From Candidatus Zixiibacteriota bacterium (GTDB lineage: Bacteria > Zixibacteria > MSB-5A5 > CAIYYT01), in NCBI GenBank assembly GCA_963205155.1, contig CAUJJY010000350.1, forward strand, positions 1-18,004: 18,004 bases of DNA. The letters are read 5' to 3'. The translations under genes and the position numbers were made by a program. The notes beneath the pieces are model-generated. The model made no database searches. It was given only the letters and a program-made list of their open reading frames with translations, and was not told the DNA's origin. Shown here one piece after another: positions 7,930-15,715 of the stretch; positions within the stretch are counted from its first letter, which is position 1; every line of letters starts with the position of its first letter.

Positions 7930-9044
7930 CGGTCTGCCATATCATCTCCGGCGACCTTTGGGCGGGTGCTGAAGCGCAAGCTTTTACGATGATGACTGGG
8001 CTTAATAAACTTCCTGCTGTCGATGTTTCAGCCATTGTCTTGAATCAGGGCAAGCTCGTGCAGAAGCTGAAGGAAACGAATATTCCGGTTGCTGTGATCG
8101 ATGAAAGCAAGTACAGTTTCCTGCAGATACTTAAAATAGCTGGCGAGATTGTCGTTTCGCGGCAGGCGGATATTCTTCATTCACATCGATACAAGGAGAA
8201 CTTGGTCGCCGCAATGATCAAGCGACGCGGACACGCAGTGCATTTGGTGCAAACAGTGCATGGAGTACAGGAGCGATTGAGCGGAATAAAGAGTCTGAAG
8301 ATTGCGGCCTACGGGAAACTCAATGAATTTGTCTCCAAGCGGTACTTTGACCGCATTCTTGCCGTATCCCGCGATATTAATGGAACATTGACTGGGATTT
8401 ACGGGACAGAAGCAATGCGCCATATTGCCAATGCCATTGACCTCGATCAGATAAAGACCGTTAAATCTTCGACTGAAACTCGCAAGGAGCTGGGACTTCG
8501 GAGTGACGAGCTTGTAGTCGGTGCAGTCGGCCGCATGGTGGCAATCAAGGGGTTCGATATATTCTTGAGAACGGCTCAAGCAGTATTGAAGTCATCACCA
8601 AGAACGAAATTTGTGCTCGTCGGTGACGGACCAGAAAGCGAAAATCTCAAGAAGCTTTGCAGCGATCTCGGGATTTCGGAACAGGTAGTTTTTGCAGGCT
8701 TTCGTGACGATATTCTTGATGTGATAAACTCTCTGGATATTTTCCTGATGACGTCGTGGCACGAAGGTATTCCGGTTGCACTTTTGGAAGCGATGGCGCT
8801 CGGCAAGCCCACTGTGGCAACAGCAGTCGGCGGCATAAACGAAGTGTTGGAGAGCGGTGTCTCCGGCTTGACGGCACCCGCCGGTGATGTAACCGCAATA
8901 GCGAATCATTGTGAGTCGTTGCTCAAGTCGCCAGAGAGCAGGCTCGCAATAGGACGGCGAGCTCGATTGCGGGTTGAAGGCGAGTTTTCCTCCGAGCAGC
9001 AGAGCCAGAAACTCTATGGTGTTTACAAAGAACTGGTGCAGTGA
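7908..9044 (+). CDS. GT4-family glycosyltransferase
   Basis: 378 residues from ATG 7908. An earlier in-frame ATG at 7872 would add 12 residues that precede the first beta strand and lie inside the GT2 gene, so 7908, with GGCGAAAAG upstream, is preferred. The N-terminal strand AVCHIISGDLWAGAEAQ opens a GT-B Rossmann half. VQTVHG lies near 114-119. The donor half shows GRMVAIKGFD (about 208-217), FVLVGDGPE and HEGIPVALLEAM (about 285-296), with E-x7-E at E286/E294. It is a retaining GT4 enzyme expected to extend the repeat unit on its lipid carrier. The 22-base overlap with the preceding gene and the four-base overlap with the next point to strict co-translation of the three glycosyltransferases. 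Confidence 0.9.
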   Translation: MESNRKIAVCHIISGDLWAGAEAQAFTMMTGLNKLPAVDVSAIVLNQGKLVQKLKETNIPVAVIDESKYSFLQILKIAGEIVVSRQADILHSHRYKENLVAAMIKRRGHAVHLVQTVHGVQERLSGIKSLKIAAYGKLNEFVSKRYFDRILAVSRDINGTLTGIYGTEAMRHIANAIDLDQIKTVKSSTETRKELGLRSDELVVGAVGRMVAIKGFDIFLRTAQAVLKSSPRTKFVLVGDGPESENLKKLCSDLGISEQVVFAGFRDDILDVINSLDIFLMTSWHEGIPVALLEAMALGKPTVATAVGGINEVLESGVSGLTAPAGDVTAIANHCESLLKSPESRLAIGRRARLRVEGEFSSEQQSQKLYGVYKELVQ

Positions 9045-10297
9045 AAATGCGTATTCTATTTATCTCCCATTTCATCCCTCATCCCCCAACCGGTGGAGCA
9101 TCACTACGCAACTACAATATCGTCAAGGAGCTTTCACGAAAAAACACGGTTCACCTCGTGACCTTTACTCAACGAGACCGACATCCAACGCGTGAGAGAA
9201 TAGAGAAAAGCAGGGAAGTCCTCAAGGACTTCTGCGAAGAAATATCGATCGTCGACGTACCAAGTGATTTCAGTTCGTTGAAATGGTACTCGCTGCTTGG
9301 GTTTAACCTGTTCTCGCGCGAGCCGTATTCTGCTTGGCGATTCTGGGCACCACAAATGGCGCAGGCAATTACCGACCAGATCAGTAGGCATCATTTCGAC
9401 ATAGTCCATGTCGACACCATTGCCTTGGCGGGATATCTTAAGTATCTGCAGGGACTGCCGGCAGTGCTCAATCATCATAATGTCGAATCGACGCTGCTGC
9501 TTCGTCGCGCCGCCACGGAAAAGAATCCGGCGACGAGCGCTTACATCAATTTGCAGGGAAGAAAATTGCGTCGAGCCGAACAGCGGGCATTAGGTGAGTT
9601 TGACGGCAATATCAGCGTTTCCGAACTCGACAGCCAGGAACTCCAGGCCTTGAATCCGGCGGCGACCATTCGAGTCGTCCCCAACGGAACGGATACTGAT
9701 TACTTCAAACCGATTGATGGAGTGAAGGAAGACGCAAGCTTGGTGTTTGCCGGTTCGATGGCGTGGTATCCCAATGGCGATGCAATGATTCTCTTCGGAG
9801 AAAAGATCTGGCCATTGATCAAGAAAGAAATTCCGGATATTACGATGAATCTGATTGGATCGCGAGCTCCTGCGGAGGTCGTCAAATATGGCGAAAACGA
9901 TGGCCACTTCAAAGTTCTCGGATTCGTCGATGATGTCCGTCCGACAATAGCGCGAGCTGCCGTTTATGTTGTTCCGATCCGGGTCGGCGGTGGAACAAGG
10001 CTTAAGATACTGGATGCAATGGCGATGGGGAAAGCGATTGTCAGTCATCCGATCGGTGCCGAAGGGCTGGATGTTACCGATGGGAAAGATATCGTTATCG
10101 CCGAAGAACCAGAACTCTTTGCCAAGCGAGTCGTCGAGCTCGTACGCGACGAACGAAAACGGCGGTCGATAAGCCATCAAGCGCGGAAAACGGTCGTCGA
10201 AAAGTACTCATGGTCGACGATCATTCCCAATATGGAAGAGTTCTATCGAGAAATCTCGCAACGAAAACGAGCTAATAGCGGAGGGATGAATGGATAA
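9041..10297 (+). CDS. GT4-family glycosyltransferase, resembling the XrtA/PEP-CTERM-locus sugar transferase family
   Basis: 418 residues from GTG 9041, overlapping the previous stop as GTGA; ATG 9047, two codons later, is an equally possible start. The sequence begins MRILFISHFIPHPPTGGASLRNYN, a pattern I associate with the glycosyltransferase family of exosortase A exopolysaccharide loci (PEP-CTERM/XrtA system glycosyltransferase). Further landmarks are NHHNVE (144-149), PNGTD (214-218), FAGSMAWYPN (236-245) and VPIRVGGGTRLKILDAMAMGKA (311-332), the donor-binding site with Asp in place of the second Glu of E-x7-E. It would add one sugar to the repeat unit. CapA follows 23 bases after its stop. 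The GT4 assignment is firm; the XrtA link is from memory of family signatures, not a search. Confidence 0.88.
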   Translation: MKMRILFISHFIPHPPTGGASLRNYNIVKELSRKNTVHLVTFTQRDRHPTRERIEKSREVLKDFCEEISIVDVPSDFSSLKWYSLLGFNLFSREPYSAWRFWAPQMAQAITDQISRHHFDIVHVDTIALAGYLKYLQGLPAVLNHHNVESTLLLRRAATEKNPATSAYINLQGRKLRRAEQRALGEFDGNISVSELDSQELQALNPAATIRVVPNGTDTDYFKPIDGVKEDASLVFAGSMAWYPNGDAMILFGEKIWPLIKKEIPDITMNLIGSRAPAEVVKYGENDGHFKVLGFVDDVRPTIARAAVYVVPIRVGGGTRLKILDAMAMGKAIVSHPIGAEGLDVTDGKDIVIAEEPELFAKRVVELVRDERKRRSISHQARKTVVEKYSWSTIIPNMEEFYREISQRKRANSGGMNG

Positions 10298-10320
10298 GAG
10301 GTACTGTCCGGAGCACTTGC

Positions 10321-11430
10321 GTGCCTTCTGATTCGGACTTGATCCTCTCTGCTGTCGGTGACATTATGTTGGGCGACCTCCCGGCATGTTCAGGTTTTGG
10401 TGTCGGCAGTATGATCGCCAGGCACGGTCCGCAATTTCCGTTCGAGAAATGTCGTGAGGGGTTGGCTGATTCCGATATTGTGATGGGAAATCTCGAGGTC
10501 GTTCTATCGCGCTTCAATCCTCAAGCCGATCCCTTTGCCAGAATTCATCTGCGTGCGCAACCCGAAGCAGTGAAGGGCTTGTCCTTCGCCGGAGTAAACG
10601 CAGTCACGCTGGCGAACAATCATATTATGCAGCACGGCTCCGATGCCGTGGTTGAGACTGTCAAGGCTCTGCGTGAAAATGGAATCTCCTATACAGGAAT
10701 CGAATCTGCTGAATTTGGCTTCAAAAATTTCAGCTTGATTGAGAAGAAGGGCGTCAAGTTAGGAATTCTCGGTTACAATTTCCGTCCGGAGCAGTATTCG
10801 GTGTCAAGGCGAATAGATGTTGCTGGAAGTCTGGAGAGAATCTGTAAAGACATCGAGGGCGTTCGCGGGAAATGTGACTTCTTGGTGCTCGCACTCCACT
10901 GGGGAGAGGAGTTTATTGATCGTCCGTCTCCTGAACAAATTCAGCTGGGCCGAAAGTTCGTTGATTGCGGAGCCCATGTGATTTTGGGTCATCACCCTCA
11001 CATCCTGCAAGGTGTTGAGCGCTACCGGGGCAGGGTAATAGCGTACAGCCTCGGAGACTTCGTCTTTGACCTGTGGCCGGAGCGGTTGCGCAAATCAATG
11101 ATACTAAGGCTGAAATTGGTCGATACCGATGATATCCGTTTTGAAATACGACCAGTATTGATTAACAAGAAGTGGCAACCTGAACAGCTGCGCGGCGAAG
11201 ATGCGTCTCGGCTATTGGCTGAAATTGAGAACTTGGCATTGATGATCGAGGCCGATGCATCACAGGAAGAGTGGGACAAAGATGTTGCGCGGGAGTTGCA
11301 GGGTTTTCGCCGCAGCGTGTATTTTCATTACGTTAAAAATTTACACCGATTCGGCCCTAAGCGGTTCTTGTCGATCTTGCAGGGAATCATAAAGAACCGA
11401 GTCTCGACGCCGACTCCTCAATCAAGTTGA
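10321..11430 (+). CDS. CapA-type (poly-gamma-glutamate capsule/metallophosphatase-like) protein
   Basis: 369 residues from GTG 10321, with GGAG eight bases upstream; no other start lies in frame upstream. It has the full CapA (PGA_cap) metallophosphoesterase-like pattern: SAVGDIMLG (10-18), MGNLEVVLS (55-63), LANNHIMQHG (97-106), LHWGEEF (192-198), ILGHHPHILQGVE (221-233) and YSLGDFVFD (242-250). The metal-ligand-type residues (D14, N57, N100, H101, H193, H224, H227) appear intact. CapA/PgsA is needed for poly-gamma-glutamate capsule export in Bacillus, but many polysaccharide loci carry homologues of unknown role, and no PgsB or PgsC partner is seen here. There is no signal peptide, so the protein looks cytoplasmic as annotated. 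It is the last gene of the compact array, and a promoter-like element overlaps its stop. Confidence 0.88.
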   Translation: MPSDSDLILSAVGDIMLGDLPACSGFGVGSMIARHGPQFPFEKCREGLADSDIVMGNLEVVLSRFNPQADPFARIHLRAQPEAVKGLSFAGVNAVTLANNHIMQHGSDAVVETVKALRENGISYTGIESAEFGFKNFSLIEKKGVKLGILGYNFRPEQYSVSRRIDVAGSLERICKDIEGVRGKCDFLVLALHWGEEFIDRPSPEQIQLGRKFVDCGAHVILGHHPHILQGVERYRGRVIAYSLGDFVFDLWPERLRKSMILRLKLVDTDDIRFEIRPVLINKKWQPEQLRGEDASRLLAEIENLALMIEADASQEEWDKDVARELQGFRRSVYFHYVKNLHRFGPKRFLSILQGIIKNRVSTPTPQSS

Positions 11431-11455
11431 CGGTTTGCGATGACGATAGGACAAT
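11427..11455 (+). promoter_or_regulatory. Candidate sigma70 promoter upstream of the CapK-like gene
   Basis: TTGACG (11427-11432, five of six) overlaps the CapA stop codon. It is followed after exactly 17 bases by GACAAT (11450-11455, four of six). Transcription would begin near 11462, giving a leader of about 245 bases before ATG 11708. A closer TATAAA at 11690 has no suitably spaced -35 and would leave no room for the ribosome binding site. Confidence 0.4.
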
Positions 11456-11707
11456 ATATGCTGCTAAACCACGAACCGGTGATTTTGTGCCGGTTGGCGC
11501 AACCAGTTGCAAAACAATAGGATAACACGAATCAGGACAAGACGAGTCAATATCTTGGCAAACAATTATGCATCAGGATACGAATTGTAGATAGCACTCG
11601 AAGGCATCACATGGATTGTAACGGAGCCGCTCTTCAGGGACAAACGACAAGGATTGGTCACAGCGAATCGTCGTTAGCGATGGATTTGTTATAAATTAGA
11701 CGGAGCA
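11431..11707. other. Intergenic/leader region before the CapK-like gene
   Basis: These 277 bases hold no plausible gene. The first third has a promoter-like pair and a cluster of short overlapping inverted repeats (11474-11510). The remainder is featureless to my eye apart from GGAG just before the ATG. It is the first clear break in the otherwise tightly packed plus-strand cluster, so the genes to the right are probably separately expressed. Confidence 0.6.
11474..11510 (+). repeat. Overlapping short inverted repeats (possible leader hairpins)
   Basis: AACCGG (11474-11479) pairs with CCGGTT (11490-11495), extendable by two G-T pairs to leave a six-base loop. GGTTG (11492-11496) can instead pair with CAACC (11500-11504), and GCAAC (11499-11503) with GTTGC (11506-11510). 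Thus 1:2 plus 3:4 competes with 2:3. No T-run follows, so this is not an ordinary terminator. The arms are short and could be chance. Confidence 0.4.
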
Positions 11708-13111
11708 ATGGAAACGATAGACTTCCTCCAATCAATATACGAGGCTTCGCCTGCGTTCATTCAGAATGCTGGAGTGTCGCTTTATGGATTAAAGATCTAT
11801 TGGCGCGAGCATGGGTCGAAGTTTCATCGCCTGTTGAGTGAATTCGAGTCGCACCTTAAGTGGTCCGAATCTGAACTGCAGGCTTATCAGGAAGAGCACC
11901 TGCAAAGGCTGATCGAACACTGCTACGCGAATGTTCCTTACTACCGCGAGCTGATGCAGAGCAACAAGCTCACACCATCCGATTTTCGCCGTGTTTCAGA
12001 CATCTCCAAGCTGCCATTGTTAACTCGTCAGATGGTATTGGAGAACGGCGAGAAGCTTGTGGCGCAGAATGCACGCAGTAGAGATAGAATCGTCGGCCAT
12101 ACCTCAGGAACAACGGGTTCGCCTCTGCGCTTGATTTGGGACCGTCACGTTTGCTTACTAAAGACCGTGGTGGACTGGCGGCAGAAGCGTTTGGCCGGAA
12201 TTAATCCAGGGGACAGAATCGCATTTTTCTTGGGACGACAGGTCGCTCCCCTCAGTCAGACAAAGCCGCCCTTCTGGCGCCACAATTGGGTTATGAACCA
12301 CCTTTTCTGCTCGTCGTTCCATCTGTCTCCTGAAAACATGAAATTCTATTTTGAAAAGCTCACCAGATTTCAACCACGGGCATTGGAAGGATATCCGTCG
12401 ACTATGTCGGTACTGGCTGGGTATCTGAATCAGCGCAATGAGACTTTTCCGCTGCACGCTGTCTTTACATCTTCAGAGACATTGCAGGAATCCCAGCGCA
12501 TTTCCATTGAAAAGGCCTTTGCCTGTAAAGTATTCGATTTTTACGGAATGGCTGAACGCGTCGTTTTTGCCATAGAATGTGAGCAACACACCGGCAAACA
12601 CATCAATAGCGATTTCGGTCTCGTGGAAATTTCCGGTAGCGCAGGCAATGTTTCACGGGCAAATCAGTTGGGACGAATCATCGCGACTGGATTACACAAT
12701 TTTTCCATGCCGCTCATTCGCTACGAAACAAGCGACGTGACATCGATGGAAAAGAGCCCCTGCCGATGCGGACGCTCAATGCCGCTTATGAGTGGGATCA
12801 CCACAAAAGACGAAGACATTGTTGTGACGCCGGACGGGCGCTATGTATCCTCATCTATTCTGAATGCCGTCACGCATCATCTAATCAACGTGGCCGAATC
12901 CCAAATCGTACAGGAAGACCGAAACCGCGTGGTAATGCACGTCGTGCCGCGTGAAACCTATTCGGCAGTGGACACCAAATTCATTCTCGAGTCACTCCAA
13001 AAGGTGCTTGGGGCAGAAGTTATAGTTTCCGTTGAGATGGTCGATTCCATTCCCCGCAGCGCGAACGGCAAATTCCGCTGGGTGATCTCTAAAGTTCCGC
13101 TGGGATTTTAA
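11708..13111 (+). CDS. Phenylacetate-CoA-ligase/CapK-like adenylate-forming enzyme
   Basis: 467 residues, typical of the PaaK/CapK branch of the ANL superfamily. Seen in order: HTSGTTGSPLRL near 131-142 (ATP phosphate-binding loop), EGYPS near 227-231, FTSSETL near 253-259, DFYGMAER near 277-284 (adenine-binding YG-x-x-E), PLIRYETSDV near 335-344 (ribose-binding Asp), and a CRCGR knuckle at 352-356 with further Cys nearby. SANGKFR near 451-457 holds K455, the adenylation lysine. All key residues are intact, so it should adenylate a carboxylic acid; whether the acyl group passes to CoA, a carrier protein or directly to a sugar amine is unknown. CapK homologues are common in capsule loci without a settled substrate. 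It stands alone between two gaps of about 260 bases. The start ATG has GGAG two bases upstream, unusually close. Confidence 0.88.
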   Translation: METIDFLQSIYEASPAFIQNAGVSLYGLKIYWREHGSKFHRLLSEFESHLKWSESELQAYQEEHLQRLIEHCYANVPYYRELMQSNKLTPSDFRRVSDISKLPLLTRQMVLENGEKLVAQNARSRDRIVGHTSGTTGSPLRLIWDRHVCLLKTVVDWRQKRLAGINPGDRIAFFLGRQVAPLSQTKPPFWRHNWVMNHLFCSSFHLSPENMKFYFEKLTRFQPRALEGYPSTMSVLAGYLNQRNETFPLHAVFTSSETLQESQRISIEKAFACKVFDFYGMAERVVFAIECEQHTGKHINSDFGLVEISGSAGNVSRANQLGRIIATGLHNFSMPLIRYETSDVTSMEKSPCRCGRSMPLMSGITTKDEDIVVTPDGRYVSSSILNAVTHHLINVAESQIVQEDRNRVVMHVVPRETYSAVDTKFILESLQKVLGAEVIVSVEMVDSIPRSANGKFRWVISKVPLGF

Positions 13112-13367
13112 AAGCATTTCTTCAAGCCTCAGAATGATTATCACATTAACTGCGCCACAGTTTTGCAACTCTTTCGATCTGGTCGGCAAAGCCACTCAGG
13201 AAGTGCGCATAGTCGAATTTGTGTATGAAATTGAGTTCCAAGGTAAACTGCCGAATAGTTGATTAGCGGACACCATTGACAAGTCGTCAAGAATCTGATA
13301 TAAGATTAGAATAGATGGAACATGAATTGATACTGATCCCAGGTCAAACAGAAGGGGAATCGACAAA
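13112..13367. other. Intergenic region with a strong promoter
   Basis: These 256 bases contain no gene I can support. There is no clear terminator hairpin after the CapK-like stop. A near-consensus promoter lies at 13276-13304, and a purine-rich ribosome binding site precedes GTG 13368. Confidence 0.6.
13276..13304 (+). promoter_or_regulatory. Near-consensus sigma70 promoter for the CelD-like/NodB pair
   Basis: TTGACA (13276-13281, six of six), a 17-base spacer, and TATAAG (13299-13304, five of six) preceded by TGA, which gives an extended -10. The predicted start is near 13311, leaving a leader of about 57 bases. This is the best housekeeping-type promoter in the window. Confidence 0.72.
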
Positions 13368-14540
13368 GTGCTCCGTGTAGAGTGCCTGAAGAAGGTAGAA
13401 GACTTAAACGCAATCTCCGCACAGTGGGAGCAATTGCTCGGGCAGAGTCTTACTAATAGCTATTCGCTAAGTTGGCCCTGGCTTCGACACTGGCTCGCCG
13501 TATACCTGTCAAAGAACACGCTCCTGTGCCTGATCGTTTATGACGAAGACAGAATTGTGGGTATCGCGCCTCTTTGGGTGAAGAAAGTGAGGCAGGCCGG
13601 CATTGCCAGCCTGAGAATCTTGCGTTTCATCGGATCCGAGGAGGTTTGCGGAGACCACCTGGATTTGATAATTCATCAGAAGAATTTCGAGGCAATCTGC
13701 AGGGCAATCTGGGAGCATCTCCATGGTCCGCTCAAGAAAGAGTGGGACATCTGGGAATATGACTTTGTACCTTCGGATTCAAAGGTCCTGCACACATTGA
13801 ACGAGTTGTCCGAACGCGATGTGCGCTGTCTCGGAATGTCTATAAACGGATATACCATCTGCCCGTACGCGACACTGCCGGAAACCTGGGAGCAGTATCA
13901 GGCGACGATCGGTACCAAACAGCGGGGCAATCTGAAAACATCGACAAATCTGATGATGCAAGCGGGGCAACTCGAATTCAAAATCTGCGAGTCGATTGCA
14001 GACCTGCCGCGATTCATGGCGAGCCATATAGACCTCCACAACAAATCCTGGCACGACCGCGGTCAAAGCGGGAGCTTCGCATCACGCAATTTCACGGAAT
14101 TTCACCGGAGGTTTTCCGAAGAACTCCTTCAGCAAGGACGACTGCTCCTGTGTAACCTCGAATTAAACGGAATTCCTGTCGGCAGTTTCTATGGTTTTGA
14201 ATACAAGAAGGTACTGCATTATTACTTGTTGGGCGTGAATCGCGAAGCGGTACCAAAGGCAAGCATCGGAAGAGTCTTGCTTGCCAAAAGCATTGAAGCC
14301 GCCATTCAACGTGGCTGTCGTGAATTCGATATGCTTCGAGGTTTCGAAGAGTACAAATATTACTGGACTGACTTAGAGCGCCGCGAATTGCTGATTACAT
14401 TCAGTAACCGAACGGTCGGTGCGTTGGTCTATTCACTAAGACAGTTTACTAAGCGCTTCTTGAAGAATTTCGCAGCGGTCCTATTCGGGAGCCGAATGAT
14501 AACTCTCAAGCGCTGGCTTGGTCGAGGAGTCAAGAGCTGA
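13368..14540 (+). CDS. CelD/BcsL-type GNAT-fold acetyltransferase
   Basis: 390 residues from GTG 13368; AAGGGGA nine bases upstream is a good ribosome binding site. The N-terminal half shows SLSWPWLRHWLAVY (33-46), then IVYDEDRIVGIAPLW (56-70) and GDHLDLII (95-102), the pattern of CelD/BcsL-type proteins (cellulose-biosynthesis-associated acetyltransferases). The C-terminal GNAT lobe has PVGSFYGFEYKKVLHYYLLG (270-289), ASIGRVLLAKSIEAAI (298-313) and REFDMLRGFEEYKYYW (318-333). The family is predicted to acylate sugars or surface glycans using acyl-CoA, with few members characterised. It is distantly related to the FemAB-like protein at 2059-3150 by fold, not a close copy. It heads a two-gene unit with the NodB gene starting seven bases after its stop. 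Confidence 0.83.
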   Translation: MLRVECLKKVEDLNAISAQWEQLLGQSLTNSYSLSWPWLRHWLAVYLSKNTLLCLIVYDEDRIVGIAPLWVKKVRQAGIASLRILRFIGSEEVCGDHLDLIIHQKNFEAICRAIWEHLHGPLKKEWDIWEYDFVPSDSKVLHTLNELSERDVRCLGMSINGYTICPYATLPETWEQYQATIGTKQRGNLKTSTNLMMQAGQLEFKICESIADLPRFMASHIDLHNKSWHDRGQSGSFASRNFTEFHRRFSEELLQQGRLLLCNLELNGIPVGSFYGFEYKKVLHYYLLGVNREAVPKASIGRVLLAKSIEAAIQRGCREFDMLRGFEEYKYYWTDLERRELLITFSNRTVGALVYSLRQFTKRFLKNFAAVLFGSRMITLKRWLGRGVKS

Positions 14541-14547
14541 GTCGGGA

Positions 14548-15648
14548 ATGAAAGAACAGTATAAAGACATAATAAAACAAATACAGTATTACACTGGGTA
14601 CACGTCTCTATATGAGTTCATTCATGCACCCGAAGAAAACCGCTTACTCATCATCATGTTGCACGACGTTGTTTCGGACGACGACAAGCGGTCGCACTGG
14701 TATAACAGCGACATTCCGAGCACCACGGAGCTGGATACATTACTCACGGTTCTGAAGAAACGGTACCGGCTAATCTCGGTCGAAGATGCAGTCGGGGAGA
14801 TTCGCAGCACCGGGGCTATTAAGACCAAGAGCGTCGCGATAACATTTGATGATGGCTATCAGTCGACCTACGAAATACTGTTCCCGCTTCTCAAGAAGCA
14901 CAATGCGACAGCAACAATCTTCCTCCCGACTGACTGGATAGATGGGAAGTTAGATCCCTGGTGGATTACGCTGACACAGATCATCGATCAAGGCGAACTT
15001 ACGGTCAATAATGTCAGAGATGCGGAGAGGATTCTCGCGACCGCAATGCCGAATATCGAGGTCTTGCTGAATACTCCGGACAAGGCGAAGATCATTCTTC
15101 ATGAACAGGCGGGTGGGGTATTGATGCGAAAAGACGGCGAGGTCAGAGATCAACTTCTGCAGGAGTTGGGTGGAGTCTTGTTGGCGGGGCAGTCTTTTAC
15201 TCCGCAGAAGCCAAATTCAATCACTTGGAGCCAAATAAAGGAGATGGCTGAATTCGGCGTCAAGTTCGGTGCTCATACTTGTTCGCATCCCAACTTGTCG
15301 CACATCGACATCGATTCGGCCGAACGCGAGATCGCGGAGTCAAAACGCATAATTGAGCAGCGGGTTGGAACCGAGGTTCTTGGATTTGCCTATCCCTACG
15401 GATATGATGTTGCCGGATATCGCCGACTGCGCCAGATATTTACGAAGCATGGCTTCCTCTACGCGTGCACGAGCTGGTGGGGGCATGTCGAAGCCAAAAG
15501 TGACTTGTACCTTCTCGGTCGCACCAGCCTACCACAGTCTCATTCACCAGCGGTGTTAGCGAGAACCCTAGGTCGCGAGTATTGCATGAAGCGGTGGCCG
15601 TCGCCCCCTGGAATCGACGAATGGCCGATGAGTGCTGAAGCGATTTGA
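14548..15648 (+). CDS. Polysaccharide deacetylase (NodB homology domain)
   Basis: 366 residues from ATG 14548. A TTG at 14518 would extend it 10 residues into the CelD-like gene but has no ribosome binding site. Motifs are complete: ITFDDGY at 98-104 (D101/D102), GAHTCSHPNL at 241-250 (HxxxH ligands H243 and H247) and FAYPYG at 280-285. RLLIIMLHDVV near 32-42 takes the place of the LMYHRV entry of the first NodB protein. A long helical insertion between motifs 1 and 2 (about 140-220) is shared in position with the 4406-5512 protein, but sequence similarity outside the motifs is low, so the two are not recent duplicates. It lacks a clear signal peptide or transmembrane helix, which raises the question of whether it acts on cytoplasmic lipid-linked precursors. 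A hairpin follows 67 bases after its stop. Confidence 0.9.
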   Translation: MKEQYKDIIKQIQYYTGYTSLYEFIHAPEENRLLIIMLHDVVSDDDKRSHWYNSDIPSTTELDTLLTVLKKRYRLISVEDAVGEIRSTGAIKTKSVAITFDDGYQSTYEILFPLLKKHNATATIFLPTDWIDGKLDPWWITLTQIIDQGELTVNNVRDAERILATAMPNIEVLLNTPDKAKIILHEQAGGVLMRKDGEVRDQLLQELGGVLLAGQSFTPQKPNSITWSQIKEMAEFGVKFGAHTCSHPNLSHIDIDSAEREIAESKRIIEQRVGTEVLGFAYPYGYDVAGYRRLRQIFTKHGFLYACTSWWGHVEAKSDLYLLGRTSLPQSHSPAVLARTLGREYCMKRWPSPPGIDEWPMSAEAI

Positions 15649-15715
15649 GAGCCACACGTAGGTGACAATTTCCTGGGTTAATGTCGAGTTATCTTGTCGC
15701 CATTGCTTTGCCCAG

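Noticed and set aside
9590..10180. A 196-codon minus-strand frame opposite a GT4 gene
   Set aside because: It is entirely antisense to conserved GT4 donor-site coding sequence, with no independent start signal or recognisable motif.
11690..11696. TATAAAT as a -10 box for the CapK-like gene
   Set aside because: No -35 at 15-19 bases, and a start here would leave about five bases before the ATG, without room for a ribosome binding site.
4406..15648. The two canonical NodB genes as a recent duplication
   Set aside because: They share the catalytic motifs and general layout, but sequence between motifs, N-termini and gene neighbours differ; they are separate family members.
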